Positions 15,982 to 24,485 of a stretch of DNA of 64,000 nucleotides are shown here, one piece after another. The stretch spans positions 1-64,000 of the forward strand of contig CANLMX010000005.1 of NCBI GenBank assembly GCA_947492385.1, written 5' to 3'. The notes below the pieces were generated by a model. The model worked only from the letters and a program-made list of their open reading frames with translations, was not told where the DNA came from and did not search any database. The position numbers were made by a program, and so were the translations under genes. The stretch is from Planctomycetaceae bacterium (lineage in GTDB: Bacteria; Planctomycetota; Phycisphaerae; Phycisphaerales; SM1A02). How positions within the stretch are numbered: position 1 is the stretch's first letter; each line of letters starts with the position of its first letter.

Positions 15982-16790
15982 CGGATGCGGCGTCTGCAGC
16001 AGAAGCCCCCGGCGCGCCGATGAACGCGTCGGGAGGCGGCGCCCCGCGCCGTTGCTTGGACGTGAATACGACGCCGGCCACCGAGACACCTTCAGCACCC
16101 CTCCGTCGCCGCCGGCCGCCCCGCGCCGCAGTCGCGGTCTGCGCGTTGGCGATGGCGAGCCTTGCGGCCGTGGGCGTGCTCTCCCTGCCGGGACCAGGAC
16201 ACGCCGTCGGCGGCGGGCACAGCGCATGGCCTGCGCGCGCGCAGGCCGAGCTCGGGGCGGCGTCGCCGGCGCAGGCGGCCCGCGAGCCGGGCATCCGGCC
16301 CCGGACCGCACCGCTCGACGGGCCACGGTGGCGCGCCATCGTCATCCATGAATCGGGCACGCCCGCCGGTGACATGGCGAGCCTGGAGCGCCGTCACTTC
16401 CAGGCCGGGCGTGCGGGGCTCGGGTTCCACTTCGTGGTGGGCAACGGGCAAGGCATGGAGGACGGCCTCGTGGGTGTCGGGTACCGATGGGATCGACAGC
16501 TTCCCGGGGCCCACGCTCCCGCCCAGTGGCGGGCTTCGGCGCGCGGCGGGATGCTGGACGGCGCCGGGCTCAATGAATCGGCGATCGCGATCTGCGTGAT
16601 CGGCAATTCCGACCGGCGTCCGTGGTCCGACCGACAGCAGCGCGAGACGGCGAACTTGGTGCGAGCGCTGCAGCGCGAGTGCGGGATTCCGGACGAGGCG
16701 GTGCACGTCGCGCGCGAGCTTGTGTCCCCGGTTCCCACGGCCCGCGTGGGATGGCGGCCAGGCATCGCGGAGGTCGGACGCGAACGGTGA
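15978..16790 (+). CDS. Membrane-anchored N-acetylmuramoyl-L-alanine amidase-like protein
   Basis: About 270 residues. A cytoplasmic Arg-rich start leads to one membrane span (about residues 50-70, VCALAMASLAAVGVLSL), then an Ala-rich linker and a type-2 amidase / peptidoglycan-recognition fold. Visible motifs are AIVIHESGTPAGD, GLGFHFVVGNGQG, VGYRWDRQLPGAH and NESAIAICVIGN. The first zinc His (IHES) is present, but the usual distal His...Cys/Asp pair near the C-terminus is not evident, so activity is uncertain. GTG at 15978 overlaps the lipoprotein stop; an ATG at 16020 is the alternative start. Confidence 0.75.
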   Translation: MTDAASAAEAPGAPMNASGGGAPRRCLDVNTTPATETPSAPLRRRRPPRAAVAVCALAMASLAAVGVLSLPGPGHAVGGGHSAWPARAQAELGAASPAQAAREPGIRPRTAPLDGPRWRAIVIHESGTPAGDMASLERRHFQAGRAGLGFHFVVGNGQGMEDGLVGVGYRWDRQLPGAHAPAQWRASARGGMLDGAGLNESAIAICVIGNSDRRPWSDRQQRETANLVRALQRECGIPDEAVHVARELVSPVPTARVGWRPGIAEVGRER

Positions 16791-16821
16791 TTTTGCCTGC
16801 AATCCCGGCGCCTCCGGGTCG

Positions 16822-16850
16822 TTGCACCCCTTCGGTGGGTCCGCTACCTT
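16822..16850 (+). promoter_or_regulatory. Possible sigma-70 type promoter for the kinase operon
   Basis: TTGCAC (16822-16827) and TACCTT (16845-16850) are 17 nt apart, the standard spacing. The rest of the 192-nt gap to the kinase start at 16983 is C-rich leader with no other signal seen. Confidence 0.35.
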
Positions 16851-16982
16851 GTTCCGACTGTCGGCCGCCCCGGAACCACTGGGGTCACCTCCCTGCCGGC
16901 GTCACCCCTCCGTCCGCCCGCCCCGCGGCCGGGAGGGCTCCTTCCGGAGCATCCGCGGGGCAGCCGTGTCCCGTGCCGTCCG

Positions 16983-17927
16983 ATGCTTAGCCATTCCCCC
17001 ATCCCGCGCGAGCTCTTCGGCTACAAGGTGATCGATCGCCTTGGCGAGGGCGCCGCGAGCGTCGTGTACGCCGTGATGGACAAGTCGCGGCAGGTGCTGG
17101 CGCTGAAGCACGTGGTCCGCCGCGCCGAGAAGGACCAGCGGTTCATCGACCAGATCAAGCAGGAGTACGACATCGGATCGAAGCTCGATCACCGGAACAT
17201 CCGGGCGATCCACCGATTCGTGAAGAACCAGAAGTCGGTGCTCGGGATCGCCACGGGCCCCGTGTCGGATGCGGCGCTCGTGATGGAGATGATCGATTCG
17301 TCGACCCTCGAAAGCGACGACCGGCCGAGTGCTGCGAAGATCGCGCGCTACTTCGCGCAGGCCGCCCGCGGCCTCGCGCACATGCACGAGCGTGGCTTCG
17401 TGCACGCGGACATGAAGCCATCGAACATGATGGTGAACGACGACGGGACCGTGAAGGTCATCGACCTGGGCCAGGCGTGCGCGGCCGGTTCGCGCAAGGA
17501 GCGCATCCAGGGCACGCCGGGATACATCGCGCCTGAGCAGGCGTTCAAGGAGGAGATCGTCCCCGCGACGGACGTCTACAACCTGGGCGCGACGCTGTAC
17601 TGGGTGCTGGTGCGCGGCAACATCCCGTGCGCGCTGCCCGCCGGCGAGACGAATCCCGACATGCGCGTGAAGCCGTCGCTCATCCGCCTGCCGCGGCCGC
17701 TCCACGAGACCGACCCGCGCGTGCCCGAGGAGTTCAGCGACCTGGTGCTCGGGTGCGTCCAGGTTCGGCCCGAATCCCGCATCGCGAGCATGGACCTCGT
17801 GGCCGATCGCCTCGACGCCATCGCCGACCGGTGCGAACGGACGGGCGCGGGCAAGGCGCTCGAGGGCCCTGCCGGGATGGGGACGGCCCCCGACCGCCGG
17901 CTCGACAGCCAGTCGACCAAGGGATGA
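16983..17927 (+). CDS. Hanks-type serine/threonine protein kinase, soluble
   Basis: 314 residues, essentially only a kinase domain. The glycine loop is LGEGAAS (21-26 region), the ATP lysine is in LALKHV (Lys42), and the catalytic loop is HADMKPSN. The metal-binding motif is DLG in place of DFG, which is tolerated in bacterial kinases. The activation segment ends GTPGYIAPEQ. There is no transmembrane segment or extracellular sensor domain, unlike most bacterial kinases of this class. The protease gene starts within its stop codon (ATGA), so kinase and protease are coupled. No phosphatase is next to it. Confidence 0.9.
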   Translation: MLSHSPIPRELFGYKVIDRLGEGAASVVYAVMDKSRQVLALKHVVRRAEKDQRFIDQIKQEYDIGSKLDHRNIRAIHRFVKNQKSVLGIATGPVSDAALVMEMIDSSTLESDDRPSAAKIARYFAQAARGLAHMHERGFVHADMKPSNMMVNDDGTVKVIDLGQACAAGSRKERIQGTPGYIAPEQAFKEEIVPATDVYNLGATLYWVLVRGNIPCALPAGETNPDMRVKPSLIRLPRPLHETDPRVPEEFSDLVLGCVQVRPESRIASMDLVADRLDAIADRCERTGAGKALEGPAGMGTAPDRRLDSQSTKG

Positions 17928-20269
17928 CCGTGATCGTCGCCGCCGTGCTCGCTGTCGCCGCTGCGCTCGCGGCGGCGCCGCCGATCGATTCGCCGGACGC
18001 GCTGCGGGAGTTCGAGGATCGCGTGCGGGCCGTCGCGCCTCGCGCGCGCGACGCGGTGGTGGCGATCGTGATCGCGCCGAAGGACGGGGCCGATGCGAAG
18101 GGCCAAGGCGGCACCGGGAGCGGGACGCTCATTTCCGCCGACGGATGGGTGCTGACCGCAGGGCATGTCGGCCAAGAGCCGGGCCGTGCCGTGACGGTGC
18201 TTCTTGCCGATGGAACGGAACTGAAGGGACTGACCGCCGGGCAGCACTTCGGGCCCGACGGCGATGTCGGGCTCGTGAAGGCCGAACCTGCGGGCCGCAC
18301 GCTGCCGTTCGCGGAACTGGGGGCCTCCGCGTCGCTGGCGACCGGCGATCCGGTGCTTGCGCTCGGTCATCCGCTGGGCCCCGAGCGTTCGCCGTGGCGG
18401 CCGCCGCCCCTGCGCGTGGGCCGCGTGCTCGGTCGCGAGGGGTGGCGGATCGCGATCGACGCCCCGCTGAGCCCGGGCGACAGCGGAGGAGGGGTGTTCG
18501 ACCTCGAGGGACGCCTGGTGGGCGTCAATTCCGCCGCGGCCTCGCGGCCGGACCTGAACCTCGCGGCGACGGTCGAGAGCGCGAAGTCGCGCATGGAGTC
18601 GCTGCGGGAGGGGCTCGCCACGGGCGCGTGGCTCGCGGACCCCGCGAAGAACCCGATCGAGGCCGCGATGGAGGACCGCATGTCCGATGCGGCCGCCGAC
18701 GAGGGCCGCCTCGCCGAGGGTGCCGATGCGCGCGAGGAGCAGTACGACCGTCGCGCGCAGGTGCTCGAGGCGCTCTCGACGCTCACCGATCCCTACGCGG
18801 ACGCGGTGGTCGCGGTGCTGGTCGATTCACGGGACGCGTGCTACGGCACCCTGATCGACGACGAGGGCCATGTCCTGACCAAGGCAAGCGAGCTCGGCAA
18901 CCCCGTGCGCCGCGTGGACGTGCTGCTCGACGACGGGCAGGCGGTGCGCGCGCGGCGGCTCGCGGAGGACCGCGCGCTGGACCTGGCCATCATCGGCATC
19001 GACCCGATCGACGCGGTGCCGGTGGAGTTCGGTGATGCGCCCGAGCCCGTGCTCGGCGATTCATTGCTCACGGTGTGGCGCGGGATCGCACCGCTTGCGC
19101 TCGGGTTCCGCTCGCTCGGGCCGTACGTGTCGGGAGGCTCGGATGCCGCGGGACGCGCGTTCCTCGGGGTCACCCTGCGCGCGCCCACCGACGAGGAGCG
19201 CGCGCGGATTCCGGGTGGCGTCGGGCAGGTGGTGGGCGAGGTTATTCCCGGGGGTTCCGGCGCGGCGGCGGGCATCCGTCCGGGCGACGCGATCGTGCGG
19301 ATCGACGGCGTGGTGCTTGACGCCGCCGAGGCCGCGGCCGCACCGCTTCGTGCGCGCGCGCCCGGCGACCAGGTGGAACTGCAGGTCGTCCGCGACGAGG
19401 AAGTGAAGCCCATGTCGGTGCGCCTCCTGCGCCCGCCGTTCATGGATCCCCGCCATCTCAACGAGGGCGCCGAGGTCAGCCGGCGCTGCACCGGCTTCGG
19501 GGAGGTGATCCAGCACGATGCGGTGGTGCCGGCGCAGAACATGGGCTCCCCGGTGGTCGATTCGCGTGGCCGGGTCGTCGGGGTGAACGTGGCGCGCGCC
19601 GACCGCATGAAGACCTACGCGCTGCCGTCGCGCATCGTGGGTCCTGCGGTTGAGCGCATGCTCGGGCGCATCCGTGCGGGCGACGTGCCGGCGGACGTGG
19701 ATCCCTCCGACGGATTGGCACCCGTGCGGTTCGGGGCCGATGGGCTCGCGCATGCCCCGGCGACGATGGCGCGAATCTCGGGGCCGACGAACCAGCTGCG
19801 TGCGGCGAAGGCCGCCGAGGAAGGTGCCCCCGCCGCGGACGCCGGGCCTGCGGCGATCGTCGGGTGGGCGGACTTCGACGACATGGCGGTGTGGCGCGTC
19901 GAGGTTCCCTCGGTGGGCCGCTACGACCTCGCGCTTCGCGCGCGCGTGATGGCGGGCGGCAAGGCCGACGTGTTCCTCGGCGACGACCTCATGACCGTCG
20001 CGCTGGGGCGGCCGGGCCGGGACGGCACGGTGCGGGTCGGCGAGGTCGTGGTGCTCGAACCCGGTCCGATGGCGCTCCGCGTGCAGCCGCTTGGACGCCC
20101 CGGCGGCCCGATGATGCAACTCGAGGAAGTGGTGCTGCAGCGCACGGACCTGCTGCGTGCGCAGGAGCGCGCGAACGCGCTGCTGCGGTTCCGCGACCTC
20201 GACCGGCTCGAGCGAGAGCTCGAGCGTGACCGCAGGCGCCAGGAGCGCAGGAGGACGAAGGATGGGTGA
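17924..20269 (+). CDS. Exported protein with one active and one degenerate trypsin-like domain plus PDZ
   Basis: 781 residues. Residues 1-18 form a short signal peptide. A chymotrypsin/HtrA-like protease (about 30-215) keeps the triad His81 (LTAGH), Asp114 (GDVGLVK) and Ser177 (PGDSGGG). A second protease fold begins near 280, but its His is Ser312 (LTKAS) and its Ser is Met530 (QNMGSPV); only Asp343 remains. A PDZ domain (about 403-492: GEVIPGGSGAAAGIRPGDAIVRIDG) is inserted between the two barrels of this second fold. The C-terminus is a beta-rich region and a highly charged coiled coil. It likely acts in the periplasm in protein quality control, with the second unit as a binding module; that role is inference. 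Confidence 0.82.
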   Translation: MTVIVAAVLAVAAALAAAPPIDSPDALREFEDRVRAVAPRARDAVVAIVIAPKDGADAKGQGGTGSGTLISADGWVLTAGHVGQEPGRAVTVLLADGTELKGLTAGQHFGPDGDVGLVKAEPAGRTLPFAELGASASLATGDPVLALGHPLGPERSPWRPPPLRVGRVLGREGWRIAIDAPLSPGDSGGGVFDLEGRLVGVNSAAASRPDLNLAATVESAKSRMESLREGLATGAWLADPAKNPIEAAMEDRMSDAAADEGRLAEGADAREEQYDRRAQVLEALSTLTDPYADAVVAVLVDSRDACYGTLIDDEGHVLTKASELGNPVRRVDVLLDDGQAVRARRLAEDRALDLAIIGIDPIDAVPVEFGDAPEPVLGDSLLTVWRGIAPLALGFRSLGPYVSGGSDAAGRAFLGVTLRAPTDEERARIPGGVGQVVGEVIPGGSGAAAGIRPGDAIVRIDGVVLDAAEAAAAPLRARAPGDQVELQVVRDEEVKPMSVRLLRPPFMDPRHLNEGAEVSRRCTGFGEVIQHDAVVPAQNMGSPVVDSRGRVVGVNVARADRMKTYALPSRIVGPAVERMLGRIRAGDVPADVDPSDGLAPVRFGADGLAHAPATMARISGPTNQLRAAKAAEEGAPAADAGPAAIVGWADFDDMAVWRVEVPSVGRYDLALRARVMAGGKADVFLGDDLMTVALGRPGRDGTVRVGEVVVLEPGPMALRVQPLGRPGGPMMQLEEVVLQRTDLLRAQERANALLRFRDLDRLERELERDRRRQERRRTKDG

Positions 20270-20723
20270 CGCCGCACCGAGTGCCAAGTGGGACCGACGC
20301 TTCCTGGAGCTCTCCGACCTCATCGCGACCTGGTCGAAGGACCCGAGCCGCGGCGTGGGAGCGGTGATCGTGAGCCCCGCCCGGCAGATCATCGCCACCG
20401 GGTTCAACGGCCTTCCGCGCGGCGTCGACGACCTTCCCGAGCGCCTCGAGCGGCCTGTGAAGTACGACTTCGTGTGCCACGCCGAGCTGAACGCGATCAT
20501 CCAGTGCGCGCGCAACGGCGTGAGCCCCGTGGGTGCGTCGATCTACACGAGCTTCAGCCCGTGCATCCAGTGCACGCTCGCGATCGTGCAGGCCGGCATC
20601 GCGCGCGTGGTGACCTACGAGGCCGGCGGTGAGGCCGATGCCCATTGGCTGGACTCGTTCGCGAAGGCGCGCGCCGTGATGCGCGAGGCCGGCGTCGCGT
20701 ACGAGGCGATGCCGAAGGCGTGA
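20262..20723 (+). CDS. Deoxycytidylate deaminase-like protein
   Basis: 153-residue zinc deaminase. Zinc ligands and the catalytic Glu are in CHAELNAI, and the two cysteines in SPCIQCTLAI. WDRRFLELSDLIATWSKDPS at the start and GFNGLPRGVDD match the dCMP deaminase/ComE-type group, which supplies dUMP for thymidylate. It overlaps the protease gene by 8 nt, so translation is coupled to an otherwise unrelated product. It converges on argS with a 12-nt gap. A free cytidine or tRNA-type deaminase is less likely from the motif spacing. Confidence 0.88.
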   Translation: MGDAAPSAKWDRRFLELSDLIATWSKDPSRGVGAVIVSPARQIIATGFNGLPRGVDDLPERLERPVKYDFVCHAELNAIIQCARNGVSPVGASIYTSFSPCIQCTLAIVQAGIARVVTYEAGGEADAHWLDSFAKARAVMREAGVAYEAMPKA

Positions 20724-20735
20724 GGGTGGCCGCGC

Positions 20736-22595
20736 TCACATCCGCTCGGGCGCCACGATGCCAAGGAGCCCGAGTCCGTCGCGGAGGACGTGCTTCGTGA
20801 CGGCGCACAGCCGAAGGCGGCCGGCCCGCACCGCGGGATCCTCGCACCGCAGCACGGGGCACTGCTGGTAGAAGCCGTTGAACCCCGTGGCAAGCAAGTG
20901 CAGGTAGGCGCAGAGGCGGCTCGGGTCGTTGTGTTCCGCGACGTCGCGCACCACCTGCGGGTAGCGCAGGATCGCGAGCGCGAGCTGGCGCTCGGCGGGT
21001 TCGCCCACTGCGGCGCGCGGGCGTGCAGGCGCATGGGCCGCTGCGTCGAGCGCCTTCCCGAGGATGCCTGCGATGCGCGCGTGCGCGTACTGGAGGTACG
21101 GGCCGGTGTCGCCCTCGAAGCTCACCATCCGGTCGAGGTCGAACACGTAGTCGCGCGTCACGTCCGAGCCGAGGTCGGCGTACTTCACCGCGGCGATGCC
21201 GACGGCGCGGCCGATCGCCGCGAGCTCGTCCTCCGACATGCCGGCGGTCGGGGAGTCGGGCGAGGCGCTGCGCGCGCGGACCTCGCGCGTGCCCCGCTCG
21301 ATGGCCTCGTCCAGGAGCGCCTTCAGCGTGAAGTTCTCGCCGCTGCGCGTCTTGAGCGGCTTGCGGTCGGGACCGAGCACGCTGCCGAACGGCACGTGGA
21401 CCAGCCGGGCCTGCGTGCCGTCGGGCAGCCGGTCCCAGCCGACCATTCGCACCGCGTCGAAGACGTCCTTGAAGTGGTCGCGCTGGCGTGCGTCGACCAC
21501 GTAGACGACCAGGTCGCTGCCGAGTTCCTGCACCCGGAAGCGGCACGCGGCGAGGTCCGTGGTGGCGTAGAGGAACCCGCCGTCGCGCTTGCGGATGAGC
21601 ATCGGCCGCTCGCGGTCGGGGTAGCGCACGACGATCGCGCCGTCGTCCTCGGTGCCGAGCCCGGTCTTGACGAAGGCCTCGACCACGGGGCCCAGACGCT
21701 CGCGGAAGAAGCTCTCGCCCCGGCTGTGCCGCTCGGTGAGGTGCACGCCGAGGACGTCGGCCGTCTCGAAGACCTCGCGCATCGTGCAGTCGATGATCCG
21801 TTGCCAGTCGTCGACCAGCGCCTGCTCGCCGGACTGGAGCCGGACCAGGGTCGCGCGTGCGTCCTCCTGCGCCAGTGCGGCACCGGCGTTCTGGGCCTCG
21901 AGCTCGGCGACGCGGTGCGGGCCTGCATGCGTCGCGCGCGCGGCCACGAGCCCCGCGTGGTCGTCGCGGCCCTCGAGCTGCGCGGCGCGGTACGCACGGT
22001 TCAGGTCCTCGAGCGTGATTCGCCCGAGGTCCGCGCCCGCGCGCCGGAGCGCCGCGAGCGTCATCGCGATCGGCAGGCCCCAGTCGCCGAGGTGGTTCTC
22101 CCGCCACACCTTGCGCCCGAGGCGCTCGTGCACGCGGGCGATGGTGTCGCCGATGACGGTGGCGCGCAGATGGCCGACGTGCATCTGCTTCGCCACGTTC
22201 ACGCCGCAGAGGTCGACCGCCACGGCGTGGCGGTCCGTCGATGGGACGATGCCGAGCGCCGGCGTGTCAAAGGCATCGATGGCGTCCGTGAGCGCCGACG
22301 CCGAAAGGTGCACGTTCACGAACCCGGGGCCGGCGACCTCGGTGCGGTCGGCGATGCCGGAGAGGTCCGCCCGTGCGAGCACGTCGGCCGCGAGCTGCCG
22401 CGGGTTGGTGCCGAGCTGCTTGGCCAGCGCCATCGCGAAGTTCGCCTGGAAGTCGCCGAACTGCGGGTTCGTGCCGGGCCGCACCTGTGGGTCGCATGCC
22501 TCGGGCGCCAGCCCCGTGGCGGCGGCGATGGCCGTGCGAAGGGCGCGGGAGAGGCGCTCCGCGGGATCGGCGGCGACATCGTGTTCGGTGCGCAT
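20736..22595 (-). CDS. argS: Arginyl-tRNA synthetase
   Basis: 619-residue class I synthetase. The N-terminal tRNA D-loop-binding domain includes PQFGDFQANFAMALAK, followed by the HIGH motif KQMHVGHLRAT, the ArgRS form of KMSKS (PLKTRSGENF) and the C-terminal DALR-type helical domain ending in GIVAPERM. The ATG at 22595 begins the family-conserved region and is 7 nt after TATCCT. The frame is open further upstream, but that part is non-conserved and overlaps the divergent sigma gene. Confidence 0.96.
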   Translation of the reverse strand: MRTEHDVAADPAERLSRALRTAIAAATGLAPEACDPQVRPGTNPQFGDFQANFAMALAKQLGTNPRQLAADVLARADLSGIADRTEVAGPGFVNVHLSASALTDAIDAFDTPALGIVPSTDRHAVAVDLCGVNVAKQMHVGHLRATVIGDTIARVHERLGRKVWRENHLGDWGLPIAMTLAALRRAGADLGRITLEDLNRAYRAAQLEGRDDHAGLVAARATHAGPHRVAELEAQNAGAALAQEDARATLVRLQSGEQALVDDWQRIIDCTMREVFETADVLGVHLTERHSRGESFFRERLGPVVEAFVKTGLGTEDDGAIVVRYPDRERPMLIRKRDGGFLYATTDLAACRFRVQELGSDLVVYVVDARQRDHFKDVFDAVRMVGWDRLPDGTQARLVHVPFGSVLGPDRKPLKTRSGENFTLKALLDEAIERGTREVRARSASPDSPTAGMSEDELAAIGRAVGIAAVKYADLGSDVTRDYVFDLDRMVSFEGDTGPYLQYAHARIAGILGKALDAAAHAPARPRAAVGEPAERQLALAILRYPQVVRDVAEHNDPSRLCAYLHLLATGFNGFYQQCPVLRCEDPAVRAGRLRLCAVTKHVLRDGLGLLGIVAPERM

Positions 22596-22602
22596 TCGGG
22601 GC

Positions 22603-22608
22603 AGGATA
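22603..22608 (-). promoter_or_regulatory. -10 element TATCCT for argS
   Basis: TATCCT on the minus strand, 7-nt spacer GCCCCGA, then ATG. Confidence 0.55.
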
Positions 22609-22670
22609 GGAGCGGGCCGGGCGGGGCGGGTGGCATGCCCCTGCGCCGCGGTCGCGTGCGGACGGCGGGG

Positions 22671-22676
22671 TACCAT
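22671..22676 (+). promoter_or_regulatory. -10 element TACCAT for the 22684 sigma factor
   Basis: TACCAT, 7-nt spacer CCGTCGC, then ATG. No sign of an ECF-type AAC-rich -35, so autoregulation by its own product is not evident. Confidence 0.5.
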
Positions 22677-22683
22677 CCGTCGC

Positions 22684-23274
22684 ATGAGCGACATCCAGGA
22701 CCTCTCCGGCGACGATGCATCGATCGCCGACCTCTTCGAGGAGATCATGGGCGAATTGCGGCTCCTGAGCACGCTCTACATGAAGTCGCATCCGCCGGAG
22801 GTGACGCTGCAGCCGACGATCATCGTCAGCGAGGCATTCGTCCGCCTGGCTGGCCACAAGCCCGAGCAGTTCAAGGACGAGGACGACTTCCGCGCGACGG
22901 CCTCGGTGATCCTTCGCCAGGTGTTCGCCGAGCGCGCCAAGAAGCGCCTCGAGGAGAAGCAGCGCGCGGAGAAGGCGATGGAGGCGCGCCGCGCGATCCG
23001 CGCCGAGCAGGCCGCGAGCCCCGAGCCCGAGGTCGAGCTCCCGTCGTTCGAGGGCGCGTCGCCGGAGCTGGCCATGGCGCTCGAGACGGCGCTCGAGGCG
23101 CTTTCGGAGGTGGACGATCGCGCCGCGCGCGTGGCGGAGCTGCGCATCTTCGGCTCGCTGCCGATCGCCACGGTGTCGTCGATCGTCGGCGTCTCCGAGG
23201 CCGGGGCCGAGAAGGACTGGCGCTTCGCGAAGGCGTTCCTGCAGAAGCAGCTCAAGTCTCACGGTCACGCCTGA
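22684..23274 (+). CDS. ECF-family RNA polymerase sigma factor
   Basis: 196 residues. Region 2 (about 15-85) has LLSTLYMKSHPPEVTLQPTI, IVSEAFVRLAG and FRATASVILRQVFAERAKKRL, the pattern of the planctomycete ECF subgroup (TIGR02999-like). A charged linker leads to region 4 (about 135-192), a helix-turn-helix with VAELRIFGSLPIATVSSIVG. No anti-sigma factor is adjacent, so control must be by a distant factor or by transcription. Its 3' end overlaps the convergent peptidase gene by 23 nt. Confidence 0.85.
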   Translation: MSDIQDLSGDDASIADLFEEIMGELRLLSTLYMKSHPPEVTLQPTIIVSEAFVRLAGHKPEQFKDEDDFRATASVILRQVFAERAKKRLEEKQRAEKAMEARRAIRAEQAASPEPEVELPSFEGASPELAMALETALEALSEVDDRAARVAELRIFGSLPIATVSSIVGVSEAGAEKDWRFAKAFLQKQLKSHGHA

Positions 23275-24421
23275 GCACCGACGACCGCTCGGCGTACAGG
23301 CGCTCCATCAGCTGTTCCGTGGTCTCCGCCGGGGCCGAGTCCAGGCCGCGCGCCGCGACCCCGATCATGCGCACCAGCGAATGGAAGTCCGCGACCGCGA
23401 CGTGCTCGCGCTCGACGTGCGCGCGGGCGGTGCCCGCGGCCACGCCGTCGATGTCCGCCATGTTGTGGTAGTTGCCGAGCGGCAGGCAGAGGCACGTCGA
23501 CTCGTACCCGTAGGACGCGAACGCAGTCGCCTCGCATGCGCCGCCGGCCATCAGCTTGCGCTGCCAGCGGAACGTGGGGTCGGACTTCGACTCGTGCCCG
23601 AACAGCTCGGCGAGCCGGTTGGTGAGTCCCGGCGAGAAGACGCTGATGCGGTCGCCGACGCGCAGGATTGCGCCTGCCCCGATCGGCGAGTCGTGCGGGA
23701 AGCTCCGCGAGTTCTCGAGGCAGAGGAGCCTGGCGTCGCGCGGGATGAAGCCGGACCGCGCCGCATGGATGGTGCCGAGGAAGCCCACCTCCTCCGCGAC
23801 GGTGAACAGCAGGCCCACGTGGCCGCATCCGGGCGCGTCGAGCAGCTCATCGAGCGCGCACAGCGCGGCCGCGGCGGCGGCAAGGTCGTCGCACGCGTCG
23901 GTGTGGACAAGGCCATCCGCGATCTCGGCGCGCGGGAATGCCCAGCGCGCGATGGTCCCTGATGCGCACCACTCGGGGAGCGCTGCCTCACCGGTGCCGG
24001 GGCGCGCGGTCACGCGCTTGAACGGCTTCGCGTCGGCGTCCAGCGAATCGATCACGGCCCGCGCCCGGTGGTCGCCCGGGCCGACCAGCTCGATGGCCGA
24101 GCCAACGAAGTACGGATCGTTGACGCCGCCACGGAACTCGAGCTCGACGACGCCGTCTCCGGCGCGTCCCGTCACGACGAACGCCGGGTGGTCCAGGTGG
24201 GCCGTCACCAGCACGGGACGTGCGCTGCCGCCGCGCCGCTGGCGGATGATCGTGTTCCCAACGTCGTCACGGATCGACTCGACGCGATCCGCGCGGCGTG
24301 CGACCCATCGGTCCACGAATGCGATCACCCGATCCTCGTGGCCCGCGGCGGTCGGGATCTGCGTGAGTTCGAGGAGCAGGGCCTCGCGCGCGGCCATGCG
24401 GGCCGGATCGATTGCGTTCAT
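23252..24421 (-). CDS. M20/M42-type zinc aminopeptidase
   Basis: 389 residues, cytosolic. The metal ligands expected of the M42/M28-like fold are all visible: TAHLDHP, HTDACDDLAAA, the catalytic pair in VAEEVGF, LCLENS, and GNYHNMAD near the end. It probably removes N-terminal residues from peptides; substrate preference cannot be read. It lies 64 nt from ribBA in divergent orientation, each with its own near-start hexamer. Two terminal regions overlap or abut other genes, typical of this compact segment. Confidence 0.83.
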   Translation of the reverse strand: MNAIDPARMAAREALLLELTQIPTAAGHEDRVIAFVDRWVARRADRVESIRDDVGNTIIRQRRGGSARPVLVTAHLDHPAFVVTGRAGDGVVELEFRGGVNDPYFVGSAIELVGPGDHRARAVIDSLDADAKPFKRVTARPGTGEAALPEWCASGTIARWAFPRAEIADGLVHTDACDDLAAAAAALCALDELLDAPGCGHVGLLFTVAEEVGFLGTIHAARSGFIPRDARLLCLENSRSFPHDSPIGAGAILRVGDRISVFSPGLTNRLAELFGHESKSDPTFRWQRKLMAGGACEATAFASYGYESTCLCLPLGNYHNMADIDGVAAGTARAHVEREHVAVADFHSLVRMIGVAARGLDSAPAETTEQLMERLYAERSSVLRRDRET

Positions 24422-24429
24422 GGGGCGGA

Positions 24430-24435
24430 ATCGTA
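24430..24435 (-). promoter_or_regulatory. -10 element TACGAT for the M42-type peptidase
   Basis: TACGAT on the minus strand, 8-nt spacer TCCGCCCC, then ATG. Confidence 0.5.
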
Positions 24436-24470
24436 GGGCGGGGCCGGCCCGTGCCCCCGTGCCCGTCGCC

Positions 24471-24476
24471 TACCCT
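24471..24476 (+). promoter_or_regulatory. -10 element TACCCT for ribBA
   Basis: TACCCT, 9-nt spacer GTGCGGCCC, then ATG. No FMN riboswitch is present in the 64-nt intergenic region. Confidence 0.4.
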
Positions 24477-24485
24477 GTGCGGCCC

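Noticed and set aside
24422-24485. FMN riboswitch before ribBA
   Set aside because: The gap is 64 nt and has none of the conserved RFN blocks.
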